Source of the DNA: an uncultured Clostridia bacterium
GTDB lineage: Bacteria; Bacillota; Clostridia; TANB77; CAG-508
Direction of reading: 5' to 3'
Assembly: GCA_947594845.1 (NCBI GenBank)
Contig: CANQEI010000001.1
Location: 1 to 39,714, forward strand
DNA: 39,714 bases
Positions 1 to 7,368 of the stretch are shown here, one piece after another. How positions within the stretch are numbered: position 1 is the first letter of the stretch; every line of letters starts with the position of its first letter. The notes beneath the pieces are model-generated. The model was not told where the DNA came from. It made no database searches and saw only the letters and a list, made by a program, of their open reading frames with translations. Both the position numbers and the translations under genes were made by a program.

Positions 1-365
1 TGTATCAACAACCGATGCAAGCACAGCAACCAATGCAACCACAACAACCAATGCAACCACAACAACCAATGCAGCCACAACAACCGGTACAACCACAACA
101 ACCAGTACAACCACAACAACCGGTACAACCACAACAACCAGTACAACCACAACAACCAGTAGAGCCACAACAACCGGTACAACCACAGCAACCAGTAGAG
201 CCACAACAACCAGTGCAACCACAGCAACCAGCAGAACCACAACAACCAACTGAAGCACAAGAAGATCCATATGAAAAATTAGCAAAATTAAAAAAATTAG
301 CTGATGAAGGAGTAATCTCTCAAGAAGAATTTGACGCTGCAAAACATAAACTTTTGGGGGTGTAA
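1..365 (+). CDS. 3' end of a Q/P-repeat protein with C-terminal SHOCT domain (5' partial)
   Basis: The frame is open to the left edge (first full codon at base 3), so the gene starts outside the window; the ATG at 15 is just a Met of the repeat. Visible are 13 copies of a six-residue unit of the form [MVA][QE]PQQP plus one degenerate copy, then about 33 residues (from DPYEKLAKL to the end) that match a SHOCT domain: a short amphipathic helical pair with the typical L-x-x-G-x-I-S-x-E-E-F core. SHOCT domains are small C-terminal oligomerisation or targeting modules. The next gene follows 3 bp after the stop, so the two are probably co-transcribed. In Firmicutes such a tail often ends an SPFH-domain protein beside a zinc-ribbon protein (compare YdjI/YdjG of Bacillus); that identity is inference because the N-terminus is not seen. 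The SHOCT call is firm, the whole-protein call is not. Confidence 0.8.
   Translation, partial: YQQPMQAQQPMQPQQPMQPQQPMQPQQPVQPQQPVQPQQPVQPQQPVQPQQPVEPQQPVQPQQPVEPQQPVQPQQPAEPQQPTEAQEDPYEKLAKLKKLADEGVISQEEFDAAKHKLLGV
15..266 (+). repeat. 18-bp in-frame tandem repeat coding for PQQP units
   Basis: Fourteen consecutive 18-bp units begin at base 15 (13 good, one degenerate). The 3' units vary mainly at the first two codons (atg/gta/gca/act and caa/gag/gaa), while the ccacaacaacca core is nearly constant. The repeat codes for a Gln/Pro-rich, probably disordered linker and probably began upstream of the window (codons 3-14 read YQQP). Confidence 0.9.
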
Positions 366-368
366 TCA

Positions 369-1826
369 ATGAATGAAGTTACAAATGATGAACCAAGAAT
401 TGTACAAACAGATGTAGGTGCTAAGGATGGGCAAGATAAATGTCCTAAATGCGGTGCAACTGATATATCAATAAATACTAAAACAGGACTATTGAGATGT
501 AATTATTGTAGACATGAATTTTCACCTCAAAAGCTTGAAGGCTTGGAAACGGATATTAGTCAACTTAATGGCGAAGTTATGGCTTCAGGCGCACAAAACA
601 TAGAACAAGATTCTAAGGACATGATTACTTTAAAATGTAGTAGTTGTGGTGCTGAAGTAGTAATAGATACTGCTGAATCAACTCAAGCTAGATGCCATTG
701 GTGCAGAAATACATTGTCAATTAATCAACAAATACCAAATGGTAGTGTTCCAGATGTTGTTTTACCATTTAAAGTTTCTAAGGCTGAAGCCAAACAGAAA
801 ATTGAGGAATTTGTTGGAAAGAGAAAGTTTTTTGCTCATCCAAAATTTAAGGAAGAGTTTACTACAGAAAATATAATGGGTGTTTATTTTCCTTATATGG
901 TAGTTGATGTTAATTCTCATGCATCTTACCATGGCAAAGGAGAATGTGAAACAAGGAGATATGTTAAAGGTTCTGGAAGTGATTCTAAAACATATTATGA
1001 TGCAGATTTATATGAAGTAGCACGTGATTTTGATTTGACTATTAATGGTTTAACAGTTGAATCAAGTGCGGATAAATTGGACAAAAAATCATCATCAAAA
1101 ACAAATAATGTAATTAATGCTATAATGCCATTTGATATTGAAAATAGTGTAAAATGGAATTCTAATTATTTAAAGGGATATACCTCTGAGAGAAGGGATA
1201 CTAATATTGATCAATTAAGACCAATAGTTTCACAACAATCAAAGGATATTGCTAGATTTTCAGCAAATGATACTTTAAAACAGTATAATCGTGGAGTTAA
1301 ATGGGAAAGTGAAAACCTTGATGTAAAAGGACAACAGTGGAAAGCTGCATATTTGCCTGTCTGGTTATATAGTTATAGACAAGTAATCGATCAAAATAAT
1401 TCAGTATTGCATTATGTAGCTGTTAATGCCCGTACAAAAGAAACAATGGGTAGTGTTCCTATTCATATGCCTATGTTATTAGGCATATCTGCAGCAGTAG
1501 AATTATTAGGTTTGCTTTGCACAATAATCACAGCTTTTTTAGATTTTGATTATAGTTTCATATTTTTACTAGCTGGCTTCATATTTTTCTTTGTAATGTA
1601 CATAAAATATCGTAATTCTAATGCAAGACATCATTATGAAATGGAGACAAAAACTAAAATATCTAACTTACAAAAAGTAGATAACTTTATAAAGAAAGAG
1701 AAAGGATTATCAAATCCTAAAATTGAAGGAGCAAATAATACAAAGGTTTCAGGGCAGACAATTACTGAAAAAGCTTTTGATACAATTTCAGGAGCACTAG
1801 ATTTTACAAATTTAAATAAAAAATAA
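369..1826 (+). CDS. Double zinc-ribbon (TFIIB-type) membrane protein, YdjG-like
   Basis: This 485-aa protein has two Cys4 zinc ribbons near the N-terminus: Cys25/28/44/47 (CPKC...CNYC) and Cys90/93/109/112 (CSSC...CHWC). A long soluble region follows, then two hydrophobic segments at about residues 370-415 and a charged cytosolic tail. The order matches the TFIIB-type zinc-ribbon membrane proteins found beside SPFH-domain proteins in Firmicutes. The ribbons resemble those of general transcription factors, but the membrane anchor argues for a scaffold or sensor role rather than transcription; no catalytic motif is visible. The start is 3 bp after the upstream stop, with a GGGGGTG ribosome binding site inside the end of the upstream gene, which points to translational coupling. 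A strong terminator follows at 1864. Function is not established. Confidence 0.7.
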   Translation: MNEVTNDEPRIVQTDVGAKDGQDKCPKCGATDISINTKTGLLRCNYCRHEFSPQKLEGLETDISQLNGEVMASGAQNIEQDSKDMITLKCSSCGAEVVIDTAESTQARCHWCRNTLSINQQIPNGSVPDVVLPFKVSKAEAKQKIEEFVGKRKFFAHPKFKEEFTTENIMGVYFPYMVVDVNSHASYHGKGECETRRYVKGSGSDSKTYYDADLYEVARDFDLTINGLTVESSADKLDKKSSSKTNNVINAIMPFDIENSVKWNSNYLKGYTSERRDTNIDQLRPIVSQQSKDIARFSANDTLKQYNRGVKWESENLDVKGQQWKAAYLPVWLYSYRQVIDQNNSVLHYVAVNARTKETMGSVPIHMPMLLGISAAVELLGLLCTIITAFLDFDYSFIFLLAGFIFFFVMYIKYRNSNARHHYEMETKTKISNLQKVDNFIKKEKGLSNPKIEGANNTKVSGQTITEKAFDTISGALDFTNLNKK

Positions 1827-1863
1827 ACAATTCTTGATACATGTTTGTAATTGCTTTATAAAT

Positions 1864-1900
1864 AAAAATGCATATTATATGTTATAATATGCATTTTTTT
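1864..1900 (+). terminator. Intrinsic terminator after the zinc-ribbon gene
   Basis: A perfect 15-bp stem (1864-1878 with 1884-1898) and 5-nt loop end in a run of seven T. It closes the SHOCT/zinc-ribbon operon. Confidence 0.9.
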
Positions 1901-1922
1901 GTCGCAAAAAACTAAATATTTC

Positions 1923-1952
1923 TTGACTTTTATTATATTAGCATAATAAAAT
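1923..1952 (+). promoter_or_regulatory. Putative sigma-A promoter for plsX
   Basis: TTGACT at 1923-1928 and TAAAAT at 1947-1952 with an 18-bp spacer, 30 bp before the plsX start. I see no clear FapR-type operator here. Confidence 0.5.
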
Positions 1953-1981
1953 AGTTTTATATAAAAAGTATGGAGGAAAAA

Positions 1982-3019
1982 ATGAAAATACTTTTAGATG
2001 CTATGGGTGGAGATAATGCTCCAGATGCAACTATTAAAGGGGCTGTAAGAGCTATAAATCAAGTAAAAGCAGAAGTAGTTTTAATTGGTAATGAAGACAT
2101 TATTAGAAATAAATTTAAAGAATTTTATAAAAAACAACCAGAAGAAATATCTAATAGGTTACTTATAAAAAATACTACTGAAATTATAGAAATGGAAGAT
2201 ATACCTACTGTTGCTATTAAACATAAAAAAGACTCATCAATGGTTGTAGGTTTTAGAATGCTAAAAGAAGATGAGGGCGATGTATTTATTTCTGCTGGAA
2301 ATTCAGGTGCATTACTTACAGGAGCTACATTATTAGTTGGAAGAATAAAAGGAATTGATAGACCTGCATTGGCAGGAATTTTACCAGCATACAAAAGTCA
2401 ATTATTATTAATTGATTCTGGTGCAAATACAAATTGTAAACCTATAAATTTATTGCAATTTGCACTTATGTCATCCATTTATTTAAAAAATACATATGGA
2501 ATTGAAAAACCAGCAATTGGATTATTGAATATTGGAACAGAAGAGACAAAAGGAAATGATTTGACCAAGGAGTCATATTTTTTATTAAAAGAAAAATCAG
2601 AAGAATTAGGTATAAATTTTGTTGGAAATGTTGAAGGAAGAGAGGCTTTCTCTGGAGAAATTGATGCAATTGTTACAGATGGTTTTACAGGAAATATATT
2701 CTTGAAAGCTATTGAGGGATTAGGCAAATTTGTTAAAAGATCATTGACAGAAAGCTTAAAGAAAAATCTATTTTCAACAATAGCTTCAATCCCATCATTG
2801 CCTGCAATTAAAAGGTTTGCTGCCACAGTAGATTATAAATCATATGGTGGTGCTTTATTTTTAGGTGTAAAAAAACCTGTTGTAAAAGCACATGGAAGTA
2901 GTGACGAAACTTTGTTTGAGTTCACAATAAAGCAAGCAGAAAAGTTTGTAGAAAATAAGGCTGTTCCTAAAATGATTGAAGAATTTGAAAAAATAAATAA
3001 AAATGAAAATAATGCTTGA
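1982..3019 (+). CDS. plsX: Phosphate acyltransferase PlsX
   Basis: PlsX makes acyl-phosphate from acyl-ACP, the first step of the PlsX/PlsY route to phosphatidic acid; it is a peripheral membrane enzyme. The 345-aa product opens with the family signature DAMGGDNAP and carries D-S-G-A-N-T-N-C-K-P and GFTGNIFLK further on, at normal family length. An ATG at 1970 lies inside the ribosome binding site (GGAGG at 1972-1976), so the ATG at 1982 is the start. It sits between a terminator and acpP, as in many Firmicutes, but neither rpmF nor fapR precedes it and no fab genes follow acpP. Identification is secure. Confidence 0.97.
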   Translation: MKILLDAMGGDNAPDATIKGAVRAINQVKAEVVLIGNEDIIRNKFKEFYKKQPEEISNRLLIKNTTEIIEMEDIPTVAIKHKKDSSMVVGFRMLKEDEGDVFISAGNSGALLTGATLLVGRIKGIDRPALAGILPAYKSQLLLIDSGANTNCKPINLLQFALMSSIYLKNTYGIEKPAIGLLNIGTEETKGNDLTKESYFLLKEKSEELGINFVGNVEGREAFSGEIDAIVTDGFTGNIFLKAIEGLGKFVKRSLTESLKKNLFSTIASIPSLPAIKRFAATVDYKSYGGALFLGVKKPVVKAHGSSDETLFEFTIKQAEKFVENKAVPKMIEEFEKINKNENNA

Positions 3020-3045
3020 CATTTTATATACTATAGAATAATAAT
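3016..3045 (+). promoter_or_regulatory. Putative acpP promoter overlapping the plsX stop
   Basis: Perfect TTGACA at 3016-3021 (containing the plsX TGA) and AATAAT at 3040-3045, spacer 18 bp, 40 bp before acpP. It would let acpP be expressed separately from, and more strongly than, plsX. Confidence 0.55.
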
Positions 3046-3085
3046 ATTACAAGTCATATTTAAGAAAATGGAGGTGTACTAAAAG

Positions 3086-3325
3086 ATGAATACAGAAGAG
3101 GTTTTTGATAAAGTAAAAGAAATTATTGTTGAACAACTTGGTGTAGCAGAAGCTTCAGTAACTATGGAAGCATCATTTATTGATGATTTAGGAGCTGATT
3201 CCTTAGATATAGTAGAGTTAGTTATGGCTTTAGAAGAAGAATTTGACATTGAAATACCAGATGCTGATGCTGAGAAAGTTACAACAGTTGGTGACGTAGT
3301 TGAATATATAAAAGAAAATGTTTAA
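3086..3325 (+). CDS. acpP: Acyl carrier protein
   Basis: The 79-aa acidic protein has the [10 protein letters not shown] motif, with Ser39 as the expected 4'-phosphopantetheine attachment site. It carries acyl chains in type II fatty acid synthesis and supplies acyl-ACP to PlsX, encoded just upstream. Length and charge match the family. A strong ribosome binding site (GGAGGTG) precedes the ATG, and a terminator follows 12 bp after the stop, so acpP is probably made mainly from its own short transcript. Identification is secure. Confidence 0.97.
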   Translation: MNTEEVFDKVKEIIVEQLGVAEASVTMEASFIDDLGADSLDIVELVMALEEEFDIEIPDADAEKVTTVGDVVEYIKENV

Positions 3326-3336
3326 TTTTAAAAATT

Positions 3337-3361
3337 GGGGTAACTACAGTTACTCCTTTTT
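3337..3361 (+). terminator. Intrinsic terminator after acpP
   Basis: Stem 3337-3344 with 3349-3356 (8 bp, one G-U pair), 4-nt loop, followed by five T. Confidence 0.75.
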
Positions 3362-3432
3362 AATTTATTATTATATTTGCTTTAATTTGTAAAGATTTAA
3401 GCTATAAAATTAACAAAAGAAGATTAGAGATT

Positions 3433-3477
3433 AAAAAGTTAAATACTCCGAATTTGCGTGAGTATTTAACTTTTTTT
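3433..3477 (+). terminator. Second strong intrinsic terminator between acpP and rnc
   Basis: A perfect 16-bp stem (3433-3448 with 3460-3475), 11-nt loop and a T run. It lies about 70 bp beyond the acpP terminator with no gene between. It may be a back-up terminator or may end a short RNA. Confidence 0.85.
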
Positions 3478-3547
3478 ACAAAATATTAAATATTACTTGA
3501 TTAAAACTCATTAAGAATATAAAATGCATAAAGAGGGAGGTGTCTTT

Positions 3548-4216
3548 TTGAAAATAGAAGATTTTGAAAAATGTATTAAATATTCTTTTAATAACAAAGA
3601 ATTACTTAAAGAAGCATTAACTCATACTTCTTATGCCTACGAAAATAAAGTTAAAAGTAATGAAAGATTAGAATACTTAGGAGATAGTATTTTAGAATTT
3701 GTAATTAGTGAGTATTTGTTTTTAGAGTATACAAATTTGTCTGAGGGAGAAATGACTAAAGTTAGAGCAAATGTTGTTTGCGAAGATAGTTTATTTAGCA
3801 TAGCTCAGAGGCATAATTTTAGTGATTTCTTATATTTAGGAAATAGTGAGAAACATTCTCAAAATAGTAAGAAAGCACTTATGGCAGATAGCGTAGAAGC
3901 TGTAATTGCTGCTATTTTTCTTGATAGTAATTTAGAAAGTGCTAAGAAATTTATTATCGAAAATTTCAAGGATATAGCAGAAGTAGCTAGCAAGAATGTT
4001 GGTATGAAAGATTATAAGACTGTTTTACAAGAGAAACTTCAAATTAATGGAGAAGTAAAAATTCAATATGATGTAATAGGAGAAGAAGGTCCAGATCATG
4101 ATAAAACTTTTATTGTAGAAGTTAGTTGTGATGGAAAGGTATTAGCAACAGGAAAAGGAAAGAATAAGAAAAATGCGGAGATGGAGGCTGCAAAATTGGC
4201 TCTTCAAAAAATGTAA
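3548..4216 (+). CDS. rnc: Ribonuclease III
   Basis: RNase III cuts double-stranded RNA in rRNA and mRNA processing. The 222-aa product has the signature NERLEYLGDS (about residues 38-47), a second acidic helix MADSVEAVIAAIFLD that supplies the other metal-binding residues, and a C-terminal double-stranded RNA-binding domain from about residue 150 (DYKTVLQEKLQ to the lysine-rich end). The start is the TTG at 3548, preceded by GGGAGGTG at optimal spacing; the in-frame ATG at 3524 lies ahead of that site. The radical SAM gene follows 15 bp later, as in many clostridia. Confidence 0.95.
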   Translation: MKIEDFEKCIKYSFNNKELLKEALTHTSYAYENKVKSNERLEYLGDSILEFVISEYLFLEYTNLSEGEMTKVRANVVCEDSLFSIAQRHNFSDFLYLGNSEKHSQNSKKALMADSVEAVIAAIFLDSNLESAKKFIIENFKDIAEVASKNVGMKDYKTVLQEKLQINGEVKIQYDVIGEEGPDHDKTFIVEVSCDGKVLATGKGKNKKNAEMEAAKLALQKM

Positions 4217-4231
4217 AGGAGAAATTTAATT

Positions 4232-5302
4232 ATGAAGAAACAATATATAATTCCTATATTTGTTCCTCATCTAGGTTGCCCTAATGATTGTACTTTTTGC
4301 AATCAAAAGACAATTAGTGGACAAATAAAAGAAGTAACTCCAAAAGATGTTAGAGAAATAGTAGAATATTATTTAAAAAGTTTTAAAAATAAAGATAGGT
4401 ATATTGAAATTGCCTTCTTTGGCGGGAGCTTTACTGGAATTGAGAAAGGTAAGCAGGAAGCTTTATTAAAAGCGGCATATGAATTTATAAAACAGAAAAA
4501 AGTTAATAGTATAAGAATATCAACTAGACCAGATTATATTGATAATGATAAATTGAAATTATTAAAGAAATATAAAGTAAAAATTATTGAATTAGGGGTT
4601 CAATCTACAAATGATTATATTTTAAAAAAATGCAAAAGAAATCATACATTTGAAGATGTAAAAAAGGCTTCAAAATTAATTAGAAGAAAAGGATTTATAT
4701 TAGGACATCAAATGATGGTAGGTCTTCCAGAAAGTAATGCACTTGATGAAATTAGAACAGCAAAAGATTTAGCTAAATTAAGACCTAAAATCATGAGAAT
4801 TTATCCAGTTTTAGTTTTAAGAGGAACAGAACTTGAAAAAGATTATTTAAATGGAACTTATATACCACTTTCACTTGAGCAAGCTGTAGAAAGATGTAAA
4901 GAGCTATGTTATTTCTTCAAAAAGAAGAAAATAAATGTTATAAGAGTTGGACTTCAATCTACAGATACTATTTCAGATTTTCAAAAAAATGAAAAGAGCG
5001 AAGTAATTGCTGGACCTTATCATGAAACATTTAGACAGTTGGTAGAAACTTCAATAAGTTATGATAATATTGTTAATAAAATTAAAAAATATGATGTGAA
5101 AGTTAAAGAAGTTGAAATTTTGACATCATCTGAAAATGTTAATAATGTAATTGGGTATAAGAGAGCAAACATTTTAAAATTAAAAGAATATTATGATGTT
5201 GATGCAAAAGTTAAAGAAGATCCATTAATAAAAAATGGAGATATAAAAATTAATATTACTAAAGTGTATACTGACTTTCTAGATGAAGATGACAATGTAT
5301 AA
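4232..5302 (+). CDS. Elp3-like radical SAM protein without acetyltransferase domain
   Basis: A 356-aa protein with the radical SAM cluster CPNDCTFC (Cys16, Cys20, Cys23) that binds a 4Fe-4S cluster and S-adenosylmethionine, then FFGGSFTGI and a TIM-barrel-like core (RISTRPDYI, ELGVQS, HQMMVGLP). It resembles the radical SAM half of Elp3 and the YhcC group. Full Elp3 modifies wobble uridine in tRNA and carries a C-terminal acetyltransferase domain; at 356 aa that domain is absent here. Such short versions commonly follow rnc in clostridia, but here the usual smc and ftsY downstream are replaced by a YitT gene. The substrate is unknown. The ribosome binding site AAGGAGA sits between the rnc stop and the ATG, suggesting an operon with rnc. 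Confidence 0.8.
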   Translation: MKKQYIIPIFVPHLGCPNDCTFCNQKTISGQIKEVTPKDVREIVEYYLKSFKNKDRYIEIAFFGGSFTGIEKGKQEALLKAAYEFIKQKKVNSIRISTRPDYIDNDKLKLLKKYKVKIIELGVQSTNDYILKKCKRNHTFEDVKKASKLIRRKGFILGHQMMVGLPESNALDEIRTAKDLAKLRPKIMRIYPVLVLRGTELEKDYLNGTYIPLSLEQAVERCKELCYFFKKKKINVIRVGLQSTDTISDFQKNEKSEVIAGPYHETFRQLVETSISYDNIVNKIKKYDVKVKEVEILTSSENVNNVIGYKRANILKLKEYYDVDAKVKEDPLIKNGDIKINITKVYTDFLDEDDNV

Positions 5303-5309
5303 ACTGTGT

Positions 5310-5344
5310 AAAAACACCTATACTAAGAATATAGGTGTTTTTTT
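5310..5344 (+). terminator. Intrinsic terminator that contains the yitT ribosome binding site
   Basis: A perfect 13-bp stem (5310-5322 with 5330-5342), 7-nt loop and T run ending directly at the ATG of the next gene. The AGGTG that would serve as ribosome binding site for that gene (5333-5337) is in the 3' arm. Confidence 0.85.
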
Positions 5345-6190
5345 ATGAAGAAAAATATATTTTTAAAAGAAATTTTATTTACTTTATTAGGTACAATTTT
5401 GGCTGGTTTTGGAATGGCAAGTTTTTTATTGCCTAATAAATTATCTTCAGGTGGATTTACTGGTATTGCTACAATTCTTTATTATTTTTTTAATTGGAAT
5501 GTTGGATTAACAGTTATTGTTTTAAATATACCATTATTTATTTTGGCTTTTATGAGAATAGGAAAAAGATTTTTATTAAAATCTTTAGTTGGAACTTTTT
5601 TGTTGTCAACATTTATAGATATTTTTGAGTATCTACCATTGCTTACAAATGATAGGTTATTGTCTTCAATATATGGTGGAACTTTGATTGGGATTGGAAC
5701 TGCTTTTATTTTTAAAGCTCATACTTCTACTGGAGGAAGTGATTTAATTGTCCAATTGTTGCAATCTTATAAAATAAAAATTTCAAGTGGGAAATTATTG
5801 AATATTATCGATATTACTGTAGTTATTTTAAATGTCATTTTTTTTAGAGAATTTGAAATTGGTTTATATTCGGCTATTGCAATATTTTTAGTCGGAATTA
5901 TGATAGATGTTATATTCGAAGGTGTAAATTTTTCTAAGCTTGTTTTTATTATTTCAAATGAAAATCAAAGAATTATTAATATGATTAATAATGACTTAAA
6001 TTGTGGTGCGACTGAGATATATGGAAAAGGGACTTTTTTGAAAGAGAATAAGGTTGTAGTTATGAGTGTAATGAATAGAAGGGAGATAGTAATTCTTCGC
6101 GATAAGGTGAATAAGATTGATAGAGGGGCTTTTTTAATAGTAACAAATGCAAGGGAAGTGTATGGATTAGGTTTTAAAAGTATAAATTAA
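5345..6190 (+). CDS. YitT-family membrane protein (DUF161 + DUF2179)
   Basis: The 281-aa product starts with about five transmembrane segments in the YitT pattern: first helix LFTLLGTILAGFGMASF, then the signature FLLPNKLSSGGFTGIATI, and later the Gly-rich stretch AHTSTGGSDLIVQLL. The C-terminal 80 residues are soluble and match the small DUF2179 domain (KLVFIIS..., GATEIYGKGTF, VVMSVMNRREI). The family is widespread in Firmicutes and proposed to transport or sense something; the substrate is not known. The ATG follows a terminator hairpin immediately, and the only ribosome binding site is inside that hairpin. The start fits family alignments. No clear promoter was seen after the terminator. 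Confidence 0.88.
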   Translation: MKKNIFLKEILFTLLGTILAGFGMASFLLPNKLSSGGFTGIATILYYFFNWNVGLTVIVLNIPLFILAFMRIGKRFLLKSLVGTFLLSTFIDIFEYLPLLTNDRLLSSIYGGTLIGIGTAFIFKAHTSTGGSDLIVQLLQSYKIKISSGKLLNIIDITVVILNVIFFREFEIGLYSAIAIFLVGIMIDVIFEGVNFSKLVFIISNENQRIINMINNDLNCGATEIYGKGTFLKENKVVVMSVMNRREIVILRDKVNKIDRGAFLIVTNAREVYGLGFKSIN

Positions 6191-6289
6191 AAAATTTAAT
6201 AAATTTATTTAAAATGAATATATTGATATGGGAAAAGTTTTAATATATACTTTTAACGAATTTGATTTGTATTGAGGAAAAGTGATTTT

Positions 6290-7162
6290 ATGAAAGAACA
6301 GAAGTTAATTTTAAATAATATAGATTGTTTTGAATTAGACCATATATTTGATTGTGGACAATGTTTTAGATGGAATAAGCAAGAAGATAATTCATATATT
6401 GGTGTTATAAGTTCTGGGGTTTTAAGGGTTTCAAAAAGCAAAAATAACATCATTTTTGAAGGAATTCTTGATGGAGATATTAATTCAATTGTATATGAAT
6501 ATTTTGATTTAGGAACGGATTATAACGCTTTTAAAGCACAATTATCAGTTTTAGATAATAACATGAAGAAAAGTATTGAGTTTGGACGTGGTATTAGGAT
6601 TCTTAATCAGGATTTATGGGAAATGATTATTTCTTTTATTATTTCTGCTAATAATAATATTCCAAGGATAAAGGGAATAATTGAACGAATTTCTAAAAGG
6701 GTTGGAAAAAGGGTAGAGTGGAATGGTACTGAGTATTATTTATTTCCGACTGTTAATGAGTTAAGTCAATTATCAATAGCAAATTTAAGAGAATTAGGCA
6801 CAGGGTTTAGGGATAAACGAATATTTAATACTACACAGATGATTTTAAATAATGAAATAAATTTAAAAAATCTAGAGAAATTGGATGATACTGAAAAAAT
6901 AAGGGAGGAGTTATTAAAACTTGATGGGGTTGGTGAAAAGGTTGCTGATTGTATAATGCTGTTTGCTTTAAAACGTTTTGATTCTTTTCCAATAGATGTA
7001 TGGGTTAGAAGAGTGATGAATACGTTGTATATACATAATGAAGATGAAACTAAGGTTAGTAAAAAGGATATTAAAGAAACTGCAAATAATTTATTTGGAG
7101 ATATTCAAGGGGTCGCTCAGCAGTATTTGTTTTACTGGGCTAGGAGTAATTTGAAAATTTAA
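6290..7162 (+). CDS. ogg: 8-oxoguanine DNA glycosylase (OGG1-type)
   Basis: A 290-aa base-excision repair enzyme of the HhH-GPD superfamily that removes 8-oxoguanine and nicks the abasic site. The N-terminal OGG domain shows CGQCFRW. The helix-hairpin-helix LDGVGEKVADC contains the catalytic Lys217, and the Asp of FPIDVWV is Asp236, the same 19-residue spacing as Lys249 to Asp268 of human OGG1. The glycosylase is bifunctional by motif. I chose the ATG at 6290; the TTG at 6272 has no ribosome binding site, although the GAGG before 6290 is 12 nt away, longer than ideal. It stands alone between yitT and an unannotated 206-bp gap. Confidence 0.93.
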   Translation: MKEQKLILNNIDCFELDHIFDCGQCFRWNKQEDNSYIGVISSGVLRVSKSKNNIIFEGILDGDINSIVYEYFDLGTDYNAFKAQLSVLDNNMKKSIEFGRGIRILNQDLWEMIISFIISANNNIPRIKGIIERISKRVGKRVEWNGTEYYLFPTVNELSQLSIANLRELGTGFRDKRIFNTTQMILNNEINLKNLEKLDDTEKIREELLKLDGVGEKVADCIMLFALKRFDSFPIDVWVRRVMNTLYIHNEDETKVSKKDIKETANNLFGDIQGVAQQYLFYWARSNLKI

Positions 7163-7236
7163 TTTATTATAAAACAATAAGCATATATTTTTTATTTGTC
7201 TTGTGGTCGCAACTTACAAATTATAATATTTTTTGA

Positions 7237-7300
7237 AAGTTGCTCCATATCGCACTTCACTTCGTTCCGTTTGATCGCTCCGCGTCATATAAAATCATAT
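7237..7300. other. GC-richer intergenic patch of unknown origin
   Basis: The 206-bp gap between ogg and the oxidoreductase gene holds a patch of about 50 percent GC, far above its surroundings. It has CG-rich short motifs (TCGCAC, CGTTCCG, CGCTCCGCG) and a 7-bp inverted repeat GCAACTT/AAGTTGC (7209-7215 and 7237-7243). No ORF or terminator is evident. It may be a dispersed intergenic repeat or a remnant. Confidence 0.4.
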
Positions 7301-7368
7301 CTTTATTTTTTATGTACCTATAAATAATTTTTATTTTTTAGAGAATAATAACTAAAAGGGGTAAAAAA

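Noticed and set aside
15-266. Possible CRISPR-like or satellite array
   Set aside because: The units are 18 bp, in frame, without spacers, and code for PQQP repeats in a protein that continues into a SHOCT domain.
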